Below, piece after piece: positions 34,023 through 43,565 of a stretch of DNA of 50,266 bases; position 1 is the stretch's first letter, and every line of letters starts with the position of its first letter. The stretch is from positions 1 through 50,266 of the forward strand of contig REEC01000255.1 in NCBI GenBank assembly GCA_007695285.1, in the 5' to 3' direction. The stretch is from Spirochaetaceae bacterium. Lineage in GTDB: Bacteria > Spirochaetota > Spirochaetia > DSM-27196 > PXBQ01. The position numbers and the translations under genes are program-made. The notes below the pieces were generated by a model. The model made no database searches. It was not told the DNA's origin and saw only the letters and a program-made list of their open reading frames with translations.

Positions 34023-35081
34023 ATGACTAGCCGACTACATAACGTCTCGTGTGAAACCTTCCAGTACCACGATAACGCGCGTGGAGATACGCCCGCTTAT
34101 AGATTCAGCGTTGCTCCGATGATGGAGCGGACCGATCGACATTATCGGCGCATGGCGCGCCTCATGACGCGTCGGACGCTCCTGTACACCGAGATGATCA
34201 CGACCGGAGCGATCATCCACGGCGATCGCGCGAGATTACTCGAGATCGACCCGATCGAGAAACCGATCTCGCTTCAGCTTGGCGGCGACGATCCAATCGA
34301 AATCGCCGAGAGCATACGGATCGCGTCGCAGTACGGGTATGACGAGTTCAACCTCAACGTCGGGTGTCCAAGCGACAGGGTTCAGCACGCGAACTTCGGC
34401 GCGTGCTTGATGGCCGATCCGCCGAAGGTCGCTCGGATCGTCGAGGCGATGAAAAGCGCGACCGATCTGCCGGTCACCGTGAAACACCGTGTCGGTATCG
34501 ACGGACGCGAGACGTACGAGCAGATGGTATCGTTCGTGAAGACCGTCGCGTCCGCGGGTGCTGACCGGTTCTCGGTGCACGCGCGGATCGCGATTCTCGA
34601 CGGCTTGAGCCCAAAAGAGAACCGGACGGTTCCACCCTTACGGTACGAAGATGTGTATCGGTTGAAACGCGAGAATCCGGATTTGGTGGTCGAGATAAAC
34701 GGCGGCATAACGACGATCGACGATGTCCTCGAGCACCTGATATACGTCGACGGCGTGATGGTCGGACGCGCCGCGTACGATAACCCGTTCATGCTCGCGG
34801 CGATCGACTCGGTTGTGTTCGGTGATCCGGCCTCGACGATCACACGCGGTGACGTCGTTCGGTCGATGACCCCGTACATTGCCGAGTGTAGCGAACGCGG
34901 AATGAACCCCACTCCGGTAATTCATCACTTACTCGGTATTTTTGCGCACCGGCCCGGTACGCGGAAATGGAAACAACAGTTGAGCGGCCGCCGAATCGAG
35001 CCCGCCGTCGCGGCGCTCGCGGTAGCCCGCGCCCTCGAAGCCGTTCCGGCCGACACAGCCAACGAAACGGCTGTCAACTAG
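34023..35081 (+). CDS. dusA: tRNA-dihydrouridine synthase DusA
   Basis: A 352-residue FMN enzyme reducing uridines 20/20a in the D-loop of tRNA. RFSVAPMME is the N-terminal family block, NLNVGCPSDRVQ carries the catalytic C115, and VKHRVGID the substrate Lys/His. GLSPKENRTVPPL is the DusA-specific segment; the usual HARKA before it reads HARIA. The last residues of the gene meet the convergent minus-strand gene (4-base overlap). Confidence 0.94.
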   Translation: MTSRLHNVSCETFQYHDNARGDTPAYRFSVAPMMERTDRHYRRMARLMTRRTLLYTEMITTGAIIHGDRARLLEIDPIEKPISLQLGGDDPIEIAESIRIASQYGYDEFNLNVGCPSDRVQHANFGACLMADPPKVARIVEAMKSATDLPVTVKHRVGIDGRETYEQMVSFVKTVASAGADRFSVHARIAILDGLSPKENRTVPPLRYEDVYRLKRENPDLVVEINGGITTIDDVLEHLIYVDGVMVGRAAYDNPFMLAAIDSVVFGDPASTITRGDVVRSMTPYIAECSERGMNPTPVIHHLLGIFAHRPGTRKWKQQLSGRRIEPAVAALAVARALEAVPADTANETAVN

Positions 35082-35608
35082 CCGGCGTCGCGGTACGGTA
35101 CGTCGCAGAACCGAGCTATTTCGGTCCCGAGATTGCGCAGCATCGTCGCGTTGCGGTTTGATTCGGTCTGGATGCTCACCGGGCCCGCTTCCGTGAAATT
35201 CAGCCCGAGTTTCACAAAACCGCGGTTCATGAACCTTTTGGATCCGCTATCGCCGATCTGATCGTGTGACGTCGATGTCGAGTCGGGCACCGTTCCACGG
35301 AACAGGACCTCTTCAAGCTCACCGAAGGGGTACTTCTTGGTCCGGTATGCGAACAACAGGCCAAACGAGTACGTTATCTCGGCCGCGTCGCGGTCAAACT
35401 CCCACCGCTCGCGGTACAGTGCGGCAAGAAAAAGAATCACCGTGATGATGAGCGGGACCGCGTGAACTGTCGTTTCCTGAATCATCCCACGGGCGAGCAG
35501 GCCGCCGAGAGCCGCGAAAAACAACCGCCAGCCCCATCCGAAGGTCAAAACGAGTTGATTCGGACTCGGGTTTTTGGGGATTAATCGATACACCACGAGA
35601 CCGAGCAT
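35078..35608 (-). CDS. Small membrane protein, unassigned
   Basis: A 176-residue protein I do not recognise. Two transmembrane segments lie near the N-terminus (about residues 22-42 and 48-65), then a soluble beta-rich region with YPFGELEEVLFRG, similar in pattern to PH-like domains of bacterial membrane proteins. I give the ATG at 35608; a GTG at 35623 would add five residues. No clear Shine-Dalgarno site. Codon use is like its neighbours, so it is likely real. Confidence 0.65.
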   Translation of the reverse strand: MLGLVVYRLIPKNPSPNQLVLTFGWGWRLFFAALGGLLARGMIQETTVHAVPLIITVILFLAALYRERWEFDRDAAEITYSFGLLFAYRTKKYPFGELEEVLFRGTVPDSTSTSHDQIGDSGSKRFMNRGFVKLGLNFTEAGPVSIQTESNRNATMLRNLGTEIARFCDVPYRDAG

Positions 35609-35639
35609 GTACCGTCTTGCCACCCGCTGTCAATCCGTC

Positions 35640-35664
35640 TGACAATGCCTGTTTGACAATGCCT
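35640..35664. repeat. 11-bp direct repeat over the glycerol-oxidation promoter
   Basis: TGACAATGCCT occurs at 35640-35650 and again at 35654-35664, 14 bp apart. The second copy covers the -35 box of the promoter at 35653-35680. This layout suggests a regulator binding site. Confidence 0.6.
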
Positions 35665-35680
35665 CACAAACGTTTAAGAT
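35653..35680 (+). promoter_or_regulatory. Sigma70-like promoter of the GlpA-like operon
   Basis: TTGACA at 35653-35658, a 16-bp spacer, TAAGAT at 35675-35680. The ATG is at 35700 with GAGG upstream, so the leader is short but keeps a ribosome site. Confidence 0.55.
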
Positions 35681-35699
35681 ATCTGAAACGAGGTCAGGT

Positions 35700-37130
35700 A
35701 TGAACAACTTCGACATAGCAATCGTCGGTGCCGGTGTAACCGGGGCCTCGGTCGCGCGAACATTGTCCCGGTACGGACTCGGCGTCGTTCTGTTGGAGAA
35801 GGAGTGCGACGTCTCGCTGGGCACCTCCAAAGCGAACTCCGGAATCATCCACGCGGGATTTCACCACGATCGCAAGTATCTCAAGACCCGACTCGAGGTC
35901 GACGGGAATGTGATGTTCGACCGTCTTCGGAAGGAGCTCGACTTCCCGTTCAAGCGGTGCGGGATACTGGTCGTCGCGATGAAAGATGAGGACATGAAGT
36001 ATCTGTCGACTCTGTTCGAGCAGGGGCGAGAGAACGGCGCGGTCGGACTCGAGATGTGCTCGCGCGAGCGCACGATCGAGTTAGAGCCGAAAATCCATCC
36101 CGACGTCGTCGGATCGCTGTACGCGCCGGCCGGGGGGATAATCGAACCGTACCGCTTCGTGTTTGCGCTCGTCGAGTCCGCGCGGAAGAACGGTGTCGAG
36201 CTCATGACGAATTTCGCGTTGCAGCGCGCCGAGCGGATCGGCGAGAAGTGGCGACTCGAGGCCGGCGACGGTCGCAGCGTCTCGGCGTCGTACGTCGTGA
36301 ACGCCGCGGGGTTGTACGCCGACGACGTATCGCGTATGTTCGGCGCCGAAGAATTTTCGATCCGGCCGCGAAAAGGCGAGTACTACCTGCTCGACCGCAT
36401 GACAAAAGCGTGCCCGTCGCGCGTGCTGTTTCCGGTCCCGACGCAGATTTCGAAGGGCATGCTCGTGATCCCGACGGTCGAAGGGACGGTGTTGATCGGC
36501 CCAACCGCGGAAGACGTCGACGACAAGGCCGATGTATCGACGTCGGCGGATCAGTTGGATCGCATTTTTGAGGCTGCGCGGCGGATGGTGCCGTCGGTCT
36601 CGGAGAACGACGTGATCACGTCGTTCTCGGGGCTCAGGCCGGCGCTCGACGACGGCGATTTCTACCTCAAGGTTTCCGAGGTCGTGCCCGGTTTAGTGCA
36701 CGCTGCGGGTATTCAGTCTCCCGGCTTGACCGCCGCCCCGGCGATCGGCGAGTACGTGAAGGATCTGCTGAAGGAAGCCGGATGCACGATGATCGAGAAG
36801 CAACGTTTTGATCCGAACCTCCAACGTCTGCCGCGTATCCGGGATCTCTCGGCGGTCGATGTCGATAGCCTCGCGAACGAAGATCCGCGGTACGCCGAGA
36901 TCGTGTGCCGGTGCGAGCGGGTTTCGGAGGCCGAGATCCGTGAGGCGATCAGACGCGGACACGCGACCCTCGACGGTCTGAAGTACTTCACGCGGGCCGG
37001 GATGGGACGATGTCAGGGCGGATTCTGCACGTATCGTATCTTGAAGACGATTATGGACGAGACCGGTTGCACCGCGACCGAGGTCCGGAAGCGCGGCGCC
37101 GCGAGCGCGATCATTACTCGGCGACTGTGA
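35700..37130 (+). CDS. FAD-dependent glycerol-3-phosphate dehydrogenase (GlpA-like) with BFD-type 2Fe-2S domain
   Basis: A 476-residue flavoprotein. The FAD loop is IVGAGVTGASVA (8-19), and the DAO fold runs to about 365. A C-terminal bacterioferredoxin-associated-ferredoxin-type domain (about 395-450) has CRC and CQGGFC, the four cysteines for a 2Fe-2S cluster. E. coli GlpA has a similar plan. With the FAD/NAD(P) oxidoreductase and the DUF1667 protein that follow, it forms the three-protein set common in Firmicutes and spirochaetes for glycerol-3-phosphate oxidation; a 2-hydroxyacid substrate remains possible. GAGG precedes the ATG. Confidence 0.88.
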   Translation: MNNFDIAIVGAGVTGASVARTLSRYGLGVVLLEKECDVSLGTSKANSGIIHAGFHHDRKYLKTRLEVDGNVMFDRLRKELDFPFKRCGILVVAMKDEDMKYLSTLFEQGRENGAVGLEMCSRERTIELEPKIHPDVVGSLYAPAGGIIEPYRFVFALVESARKNGVELMTNFALQRAERIGEKWRLEAGDGRSVSASYVVNAAGLYADDVSRMFGAEEFSIRPRKGEYYLLDRMTKACPSRVLFPVPTQISKGMLVIPTVEGTVLIGPTAEDVDDKADVSTSADQLDRIFEAARRMVPSVSENDVITSFSGLRPALDDGDFYLKVSEVVPGLVHAAGIQSPGLTAAPAIGEYVKDLLKEAGCTMIEKQRFDPNLQRLPRIRDLSAVDVDSLANEDPRYAEIVCRCERVSEAEIREAIRRGHATLDGLKYFTRAGMGRCQGGFCTYRILKTIMDETGCTATEVRKRGAASAIITRRL

Positions 37131-37180
37131 TGAAGATATTTGGCACGACAACAGTGAGATGTACGAGAGTGAGATCCTAG

Positions 37181-38434
37181 ATGCGGGAACTGAAGTTTGA
37201 CGTATTGGTAGTCGGCGGCGGCGCGGCGGGTATGGCCGCCGCGTGCGAGGTACGCGACGCGGGGTACACTGTCGTGATAGTGGAGCGCGAGAACGTGCTC
37301 GGCGGTATCCTGCTTCAGTGTATCCACAACGGTTTCGGCCTCACCGAGTTCCGCGAGGAGTTGACCGGCCCCGAGTACGCCGAGCGCTTCATCGATGCGA
37401 CGACGACGGGAATCGAGATCATGACCGATTCGACGGTAGTCGAGATCGAAAACGCGAACGGCGCGAAGACTGCGTACTGTTACTCCGGGAAGACGGGAGT
37501 GACCGTCGTGCGCGCACGCGCCGTCGTGCTCGCGATGGGGTGCCGCGAGAGGAACCGCGGTAACGTCAGGATCCCCGGTACTCGGCCGGCAGGCGTACTC
37601 ACCGCGGGCCTTGCCCAGCGGCTCGTGAACATCGACGGGCTGATTCCCGGTCGCGACGTTGTGATCGTCGGTTCGGGTGATATCGGTTTGATCATGGCGC
37701 GCCGCATGACGTGGGCGGGATGCACGGTTCACGCGGTGATCGAGATCCAGCCGTACCCGTCCGGCTTGACGCGAAACATCGTGCAGTGCCTGAACGACTT
37801 CAAAATCCCGTTATACCTGAGTCACATCGTTTCGCGCATAGACGGCCACGATCGTGTCACGAGAGTCGACGTCACTCCGGTCGAAACCGGATCTCCGAAC
37901 TACGACAAGACGTTCGCGATACCGTGCGACACCGTGCTCCTTTCGGTCGGACTCGTGCCCGAGAACGAGCTTTCGAAGGAAGCGGGAGTCAAGATCGACC
38001 CGACGACGAGCGGGCCAATCGTCGATGCCCGGCTCATGACGTCGGTCGACGGGATTTTTGCAGCCGGAAACGTCTTGCACGTGCACGATCTCGTCGATTA
38101 TGTGAGCGAGGAAGCCCGACGCGCGGGGGCGTACGTGGTCAAGTACCTCAGGCAGGAGTATCCTGCGAGACAACTCCGCGTGAAGCCCGGCGCAAACGTC
38201 CGCTACGTACGGCCCGGAAAGTGCGATCCGTCGACGGAAAACAGGTTCTACATGCGGCCTTTGGTCGTAAAGAACGACGCGACGGTTGTGATTCGTCTCG
38301 ACTCGACCGAGGTGAAAAGGATTAAAAGGCCGCATATTCAGCCGTCCGAGATGATCACGTTCCGTGTGACCGAGGCCGACCTACGCGAACGCGTGATTCG
38401 GGACGACTCGGTTATCGAGGTGGGGATCGAATGA
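37181..38434 (+). CDS. FAD/NAD(P)-dependent oxidoreductase, partner of the GlpA-like protein
   Basis: A 417-residue pyridine-nucleotide-disulfide-type flavoprotein. VVGGGAAGMAAA (about 10-21) binds FAD; VVIVGSGDIGLIMA (about 160) binds the second nucleotide; SVDGIFAAGNVL is the C-terminal FAD block. It has LLQCIHNGFG in the place of the usual redox disulfide, with one cysteine. In this family's operons it probably moves electrons from the GlpA-like subunit to an acceptor. GAGAGTGAG lies upstream of the ATG. It overlaps the DUF1667 gene by ATGA. Confidence 0.87.
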   Translation: MRELKFDVLVVGGGAAGMAAACEVRDAGYTVVIVERENVLGGILLQCIHNGFGLTEFREELTGPEYAERFIDATTTGIEIMTDSTVVEIENANGAKTAYCYSGKTGVTVVRARAVVLAMGCRERNRGNVRIPGTRPAGVLTAGLAQRLVNIDGLIPGRDVVIVGSGDIGLIMARRMTWAGCTVHAVIEIQPYPSGLTRNIVQCLNDFKIPLYLSHIVSRIDGHDRVTRVDVTPVETGSPNYDKTFAIPCDTVLLSVGLVPENELSKEAGVKIDPTTSGPIVDARLMTSVDGIFAAGNVLHVHDLVDYVSEEARRAGAYVVKYLRQEYPARQLRVKPGANVRYVRPGKCDPSTENRFYMRPLVVKNDATVVIRLDSTEVKRIKRPHIQPSEMITFRVTEADLRERVIRDDSVIEVGIE

Positions 38435-38802
38435 GCAATCCACAGACGACTGAGATGGTCTGCATCGCGTGTCCGATCGGCTGTCGACTGACCGTAACCG
38501 AGACCGCGCCGGGTGAGGTGGAGGTCACCGGAAACAAGTGCGCGCGGGGCGAACAGTACGGCCGCGAGGAGTACCTCGCGCCGAAACGAACCGTGACGGC
38601 TACTGCGCCGATCGCGTCGCGTACGATTGCCCGGATTCCCGTGAGAACCGACGCGTCGATTCCCGCCGAGTTGATCGACGAGCTTCTTCGCACCGTTTAC
38701 ACGTTGTCGCTTCACGCTCCCGTGAAGCGTGGTGACATTTTGATCGAGAACTTCCGCGAGTCCGGCGTCAACGTCGTCGCGACGCGGACCGTCGAGCGGT
38801 AG
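38431..38802 (+). CDS. DUF1667 iron-sulfur-type small subunit
   Basis: A 123-residue protein. The N-terminal motif CIACPIGC with a later C in [10 protein letters not shown] gives four cysteines (C11, C14, C18, C37) in a pattern like the 4Fe-4S site of molybdopterin oxidoreductases. This is the DUF1667 family, found with the two flavoproteins encoded just before it. It probably plays the GlpC-like electron-transfer part, though it has no membrane segment. ATGA overlap with the previous gene; glpK starts 22 bases later. Confidence 0.88.
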   Translation: MSNPQTTEMVCIACPIGCRLTVTETAPGEVEVTGNKCARGEQYGREEYLAPKRTVTATAPIASRTIARIPVRTDASIPAELIDELLRTVYTLSLHAPVKRGDILIENFRESGVNVVATRTVER

Positions 38803-38824
38803 GCCTTTATACAGGGGGAACCTC

Positions 38825-40333
38825 ATGAGCGAGAAATTCATCTTGAGTCTCGACCAAGGCACGACGAGCTCACGCGCGATTCTGTTCGATGACCGCGGTG
38901 TCATCCGCGAATCGGTACAGCGGGAGTTTCGTCAGATCTATCCGCGGGCCGGATGGGTCGAGCACGACCCGGCGGACATCTGGTGCTCGCAACGCGACGT
39001 GATGCACGAGGTGCTCGAGAAAGCGGGGATCTCTCCACGGCGTGTTCACGCGATCGGAATCACGAATCAGCGCGAGACGGCGCTCATCTGGGACCGGGAG
39101 ACCGGCGAACCCGTGCACAACGCGATTGTGTGGCAGTGCCGGCGTACCGCGTCGATCTGCGATGATCTGAAAGAGAGGGGGCTCGCCGAGCACATCCGGT
39201 CGGCCACCGGACTCGTCGTCGACGCGTACTTCTCGGGGACAAAAATCGCATGGCTTCTCGAGAACGTTCCGGGCGTGCGACGCCGGGCCGAGGCGGGCGA
39301 GCTTGCGTTTGGAACGGTCGACGCGTGGCTCGTCTGGAATCTGACGGGTGGTCGGTTGCACGTGACCGACGCGACGAACGCGTCGCGGACGATGCTGTAC
39401 GACATCGCTCGGCACGATTGGGACGAGACAATCCTATCGGAGCTCCGGATCCCTCGGGCCATGCTGCCGGAGGTTCGCTCCTCAAGCGAGGCGTACGGCA
39501 CGACCGCGCCGGGGGTGTTCGAGGAGTGCGAAGTTCCGATCGCCTCGATCGCCGGTGATCAGCACGCCGCATTGTTCGGCCAGGTGTGTTTTGAGCCGGG
39601 AATGGTGAAGAACACGTACGGTACAGGGTGTTTCGTCGTGATGAACACCGGGTGCGAGCTCGTGCGTTCGGGAAACGGTTTGCTCTCGACGATTGCGTGG
39701 CAGATCGGCGGTGAGACCGAGTACGCGCTCGAGGGAAGCATCTTTGTCGCGGGCGCTGCGGTGCAGTGGCTACGCGATGAGGTCGGGTTGATCGAGTCGG
39801 CGTCGGAAACCGAGGGAATCGCGTCGCAAGTTCCTGACGCGGGCGGTGCGTACTTCGTGCCGGCGTTTGTCGGACTCGGCGCTCCGTACTGGGACATGTA
39901 CGCGCGTGGCGGCTTGTTCGGGCTCACGCGTGGGGTCGATCGCCGGCACATCGTTCGCGCGGTGCTCGAGTCGATCGCGTACCAGAGTCGCGACGTTCTC
40001 GACGCGTTGCGCGCCGACTCGGGGCTGTCCGCGCACGTGATGCGCGCCGACGGTGGCGCGTGCGTCAATGACTTTCTGATGCAGTTTCAGGCCGATATCC
40101 TGGGCCTTCCGGTTTCGCGGCCCGTCGTGACCGAGACGACCGCACTCGGAGCGGCGTACCTCGCCGGACTCGCAACCGGTTTCTGGTCCGGCAAGAAACA
40201 GATTTCCGAGATCTGGCGCGAGCAGCGTGAGTTCACGCCGAAAATCGACGATTCCTCACGCTCGACACTGTACGCCGGTTGGAAACGTGCGGTCGAACGG
40301 GCCGGCGGCTGGATCGAACCCGGAGCCGAGTGA
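38825..40333 (+). CDS. glpK: Glycerol kinase
   Basis: A 502-residue FGGY-family kinase forming glycerol-3-phosphate, the substrate of the preceding oxidation genes. [16 protein letters not shown] (7-22) is the phosphate-1 motif; [14 protein letters not shown] and [12 protein letters not shown] are glycerol-kinase blocks; [14 protein letters not shown] and the adenosine motif [11 protein letters not shown] complete it. Length is standard. CAGGGGGA lies 6 bases before the ATG. No glpF or glpT gene is next to it in this window. Confidence 0.97.
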   Translation: MSEKFILSLDQGTTSSRAILFDDRGVIRESVQREFRQIYPRAGWVEHDPADIWCSQRDVMHEVLEKAGISPRRVHAIGITNQRETALIWDRETGEPVHNAIVWQCRRTASICDDLKERGLAEHIRSATGLVVDAYFSGTKIAWLLENVPGVRRRAEAGELAFGTVDAWLVWNLTGGRLHVTDATNASRTMLYDIARHDWDETILSELRIPRAMLPEVRSSSEAYGTTAPGVFEECEVPIASIAGDQHAALFGQVCFEPGMVKNTYGTGCFVVMNTGCELVRSGNGLLSTIAWQIGGETEYALEGSIFVAGAAVQWLRDEVGLIESASETEGIASQVPDAGGAYFVPAFVGLGAPYWDMYARGGLFGLTRGVDRRHIVRAVLESIAYQSRDVLDALRADSGLSAHVMRADGGACVNDFLMQFQADILGLPVSRPVVTETTALGAAYLAGLATGFWSGKKQISEIWREQREFTPKIDDSSRSTLYAGWKRAVERAGGWIEPGAE

Positions 40334-40344
40334 GACCGGCGATT

Positions 40345-40372
40345 CAGACGTCAGATATCAGGCGTCAGATAA
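40345..40372. repeat. 14-bp tandem duplication after glpK
   Basis: Two 14-bp units (40345-40358 and 40359-40372) with two mismatches, sharing CGTCAGATA. It lies between the convergent glpK and cytidylate-kinase-like genes and covers the latter's stop codon. It may be a small duplication with no function. Confidence 0.5.
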
Positions 40373-41180
40373 TCGTGTGGAAGCTCTCGACGACCGCGAT
40401 CTCGGAGATGATCTCGGCACCCGGCGCTGCGGCTCGTGCGGAATCTTCGCATAGCTTCACGTGAGCCGGTGAGTCGACGACACCGCGTAGCACGATTGTC
40501 GAGCCACGGATCTCGACCTCGAGAAACCGGACCGGAACCGCGTCTTCGAACAGAATCCTGCCGGAGACCGATTGTCCCTGGAGCATGTTCCTGAGGAGCG
40601 TCGTTCCTGCCTCGACGTTCTTGGCCCGCGTCGACACGAGTTCCTTCACGACTTCGACCATCATTTCGGGTTCAAACGACGCGGTGTTCAAGACCGCGTC
40701 GTACAAGTCGGGCGAGTCCCAGTTCACGTTGAAGAAGTACTTTTGATAGCCGTTCCGATCGTGATCGCTCTGTTTAATGATCGAGTTCGCGTGTTTTTCG
40801 TCGCATCCGAAGCGCTCCTCGACGTTCTTCACGCGCATTTTTTGCGGTGCGATAAACTTGATGTGCACGGCGCTCGGGACATACCCCAAGATGTTTTGCG
40901 CTCCTCGTCCGACGATTATGCAGTTGTCCTCTAGAGCGGCTTCGATCACGACCATTTTCAGGTAGTGTATGTACCGATCCTTTTCAGACGAGAAAAACTC
41001 GAACGGTCCGGGGCGCTTCTCGTTGTACCTCTCGAGCCCTTCGGTGTCGACCCCGTGTTTTTCGAGCAGGTCTTCTATCGCTTTTTTGTCGAAAACCCGG
41101 AATCCCAACTCCCGGCCCAGGACTTCCGCGACCGCATCACCTTTGCTGCCCATCTGGCGTGAAATCGTAACAATCGCCAT
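40365..41180 (-). CDS. Cytidylate-kinase-like protein with BON-like C-terminal domain
   Basis: A 271-residue protein. The N-terminus TISRQMGSKGDAVAE matches the AAK6/cytidylate-kinase-like family, whose members have a P-loop variant; FDKKAIEDLL and IIVGRGAQNIL are further blocks. The last 70 residues (GRILFEDAVPVRFLEVEIRG, then GVVDSPAHVKLCEDSARAA) resemble a BON domain. The function of this family is not settled; nucleotide phosphorylation is possible. AAGGAG lies upstream of the ATG. It is transcribed toward glpK and divergent from the prenyltransferase gene. Confidence 0.8.
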   Translation of the reverse strand: MAIVTISRQMGSKGDAVAEVLGRELGFRVFDKKAIEDLLEKHGVDTEGLERYNEKRPGPFEFFSSEKDRYIHYLKMVVIEAALEDNCIIVGRGAQNILGYVPSAVHIKFIAPQKMRVKNVEERFGCDEKHANSIIKQSDHDRNGYQKYFFNVNWDSPDLYDAVLNTASFEPEMMVEVVKELVSTRAKNVEAGTTLLRNMLQGQSVSGRILFEDAVPVRFLEVEIRGSTIVLRGVVDSPAHVKLCEDSARAAAPGAEIISEIAVVESFHTII

Positions 41181-41258
41181 ACGTTCTCCTTCGGCGGAGT
41201 CCCGCCATCGTCGTTCAACTCGATGTGTGCGTCATCGTGCGTTTGCACCTTCAAGTAC

Positions 41259-41287
41259 AGGATAATCCAGGTTCCGCGGAAAAGCAA
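41259..41287 (-). promoter_or_regulatory. Possible promoter of the cytidylate-kinase-like gene
   Basis: On the minus strand TTGCTT (41287-41282), a 17-bp spacer, TATCCT (41264-41259). The perfect palindrome TTCCGCGGAA (41272-41281) lies in the spacer beside the -35 box. Leader of about 70 bases. Confidence 0.4.
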
Positions 41288-41383
41288 ACAAGAATTTCAC
41301 TAGCGTATTTTGGCCGATTTTCTACCTTTTTCTGCTCAAACCGGCTCGACTGCGGCGCCCGAACGCGGTATCGTGGTAGGACG

Positions 41384-42295
41384 ATGACTCTACGGCAGTT
41401 CGCGCGGATCGTCGAGATTCGCACAAAGATAATCAGCGTGTCCGGGTTGACGATCGGCGCTCTGCTGAGCCTGTACCTCTTCCCGCGTTTCTACTGGGAT
41501 CGATTTCTCGTGATGGTCGTGGCGACCTTGTGCGTCGATATGGGGACGACCGCGTTCAACTCGTTTTTTGACTACGAGAAAGGTGTCGACTCCCGGGACT
41601 CAAATCGCGAAAGCGACAAGGTTCTTGTGCACGAGGGTGTCGCACCGGGGCTTGCGCTGCTGATCGCTATGGGGCTGTTTGCGGTCGCGGCGGTGCTCGG
41701 GCTTGTTCTTGGATACCTCTCCGGTTGGGCGGTTGTTTTTGCCGGCGCGCTCTGCATGGCTGTCGGATTTTTCTACAACGGCGGGCCTGTACCGCTGTCG
41801 TCTACCCCGGCGGGTGAGATTTTTGCGGGTGGATTTCTCGGGACCGTCCTGATTCTCATCACCGTGTACGTCGCGGCCGGAGAGCTGGACGGCCGGGTAG
41901 CTCTCGCGACGATTCCGTCGTTCCTTTTGATTGCCTCGATTCTCACCGTCAACAATACGTGCGATATAGAGGGCGACACGGCCGGCGGCCGGTTGACCCT
42001 CTCGATTGCCGTCGGCGCTCGTGCGAGCGCCGCTCTGGTGTACGTTCTCGGCGCCCTTGCGTTCGGGGCGTTGATCGCTTTCGGTGCGTACGGGGTTCTG
42101 CCGATCGAGTCGACCGTCGCGGGAGGGATCGGCGTCGTCGTCGCGTTTCCGACGTACCGGACTATGGCACGACGCGGTTTCTCGCACGCAACAAAAGGCC
42201 CATCGATGGGCGCCATTTCTCGTGTGTTTACCATTTTCACCGGCGCATACTGCGCCGCGCTAATCGTCGCGCTCATTCGCACGATGAGCGTGTGA
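41384..42295 (+). CDS. UbiA/MenA-type prenyltransferase
   Basis: A 303-residue polytopic inner-membrane enzyme with about 8-9 helices. The first Asp-rich motif is NSFFDYEKGVD (N59, D63, D69) and the second DIEGDTAGGR (about 199), the magnesium-diphosphate sites of UbiA enzymes. NxxxDxxxxxD with a later GGRLTL fits the MenA branch (1,4-dihydroxy-2-naphthoate polyprenyltransferase), making menaquinone precursors; other prenyl acceptors are possible. GTAGGA lies just before the ATG. A long open stretch upstream in the same frame lacks support. Confidence 0.85.
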   Translation: MTLRQFARIVEIRTKIISVSGLTIGALLSLYLFPRFYWDRFLVMVVATLCVDMGTTAFNSFFDYEKGVDSRDSNRESDKVLVHEGVAPGLALLIAMGLFAVAAVLGLVLGYLSGWAVVFAGALCMAVGFFYNGGPVPLSSTPAGEIFAGGFLGTVLILITVYVAAGELDGRVALATIPSFLLIASILTVNNTCDIEGDTAGGRLTLSIAVGARASAALVYVLGALAFGALIAFGAYGVLPIESTVAGGIGVVVAFPTYRTMARRGFSHATKGPSMGAISRVFTIFTGAYCAALIVALIRTMSV

Positions 42296-42318
42296 TCGGC
42301 ACTATTGGGAGGTGACTT

Positions 42319-43518
42319 GTGAATCGGAAAAGATACTCACCATACAGTAGAACGCTCCGGACATTGTTTTTTGTCGCGTTACTTTTTTTTGTGGCCGGAG
42401 CGGCGTTTTCGATCGATCCGGACTCGGATCGTATCCGGGAACTCGCGGCAATGCCGATTGACGAGGTGATACCGGCACTCGAGCGGATCGAGTTTTCTGA
42501 GAAACTCGCTCACGTTTATATCCTTGCGGTGATCGCGGCGCGAGAGGCGGACACACAGCGGGCGCGACGGTTATTCGACTACGGGCGGGAGACGGCCGAG
42601 GAAAACGGCGACTCTGCGTCGAGTGGAGAGTTCAGCTACTCTCTCGGTGTTCTTGACCACGAGTCCGGTCGATTCGATGACGCGATTTCATCGTTTCACG
42701 ATGCATCGCGCGCGTTCGACGAAGCCGGCCTTCAATCCGCAGCGGTCCGGGCGTTACTAGTCGTCGGGAATATCCACCACCGAATCGGTAGACTCAAGGC
42801 CGCGATCGACGTTCTGGATCAGGTGATTGCGCGCGAAGCTGAGATCGAGGATCGACTGGTGTTCGCCGAAGCGCTCTCGGAGTCGGCGATGGTCCGGTAC
42901 AAGTACGGCGAACTCGCCGACGTGCCGTCTTTGCTCGACCGCGCGTTGCCGATCTACTTGGAAAACGAGCACCTCGACGGAGTCGGGACTGTTCACCGCA
43001 TTCGCGGTAACTACTACGCGGCGCTTGGTGACGCCGACGCCGCGCTCGGACAGTACCTGATCTCGCGTGAGTCGTACCGTGAGACCGGCAATGCGCACGA
43101 CTTCGCGAACACGTCGTTCAATATCGCGTTGATGCACGCCAACCGCGGAGAGCTCACGGAAGCTGTGGACTTCTTCGAGAATGCGCTCGAGAACTTCGCT
43201 CTCGCGGGCTCTTTGACCGGGGCGGGAATGGCGGGTACCGAGCTTGCGCGCGTTTTGCATCGGATGGGCCGCTTGGACGAGGCCGAACGGTTCGTCCGGC
43301 AGGCGATCGAACATCTGCGCGCCGGGAGTTCGAACCGGAGGCTCGCGCAGGCGTACGTCGTGCTCGGGGAGATCGGAGAGCGGCGCGGTCGCCCCGATGA
43401 GGCAATCGCGGCGTACCGGCAGGCCGTCACGATCTACCGTGAAATCGAACTCGACGCACACGCGCTTCCAGTAATGCGCGCGCTCGAGCGACTCGAACAC
43501 GCGTCCGGCGGCACGTAG
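42319..43518 (+). CDS. Exported TPR-repeat protein
   Basis: A 399-residue protein with a signal peptide (basic start, hydrophobic 13-30, AFS near the cleavage site) followed by about eight tetratricopeptide repeats through to the C-terminus, such as ALLVVGNIHHRIGRLKAAID and TSFNIALMHANRGELTEAVD. It should be a periplasmic or surface scaffold. The GTG start has GGGAGG 6 bases upstream and lies 23 bases after the prenyltransferase gene, so probably the same transcript. Partner unknown. Confidence 0.82.
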   Translation: MNRKRYSPYSRTLRTLFFVALLFFVAGAAFSIDPDSDRIRELAAMPIDEVIPALERIEFSEKLAHVYILAVIAAREADTQRARRLFDYGRETAEENGDSASSGEFSYSLGVLDHESGRFDDAISSFHDASRAFDEAGLQSAAVRALLVVGNIHHRIGRLKAAIDVLDQVIAREAEIEDRLVFAEALSESAMVRYKYGELADVPSLLDRALPIYLENEHLDGVGTVHRIRGNYYAALGDADAALGQYLISRESYRETGNAHDFANTSFNIALMHANRGELTEAVDFFENALENFALAGSLTGAGMAGTELARVLHRMGRLDEAERFVRQAIEHLRAGSSNRRLAQAYVVLGEIGERRGRPDEAIAAYRQAVTIYREIELDAHALPVMRALERLEHASGGT

Positions 43519-43565
43519 AGTAGCCGTGTTACCCTGCCGAGAGGCATTGCCGGCGGACCCGGCGC

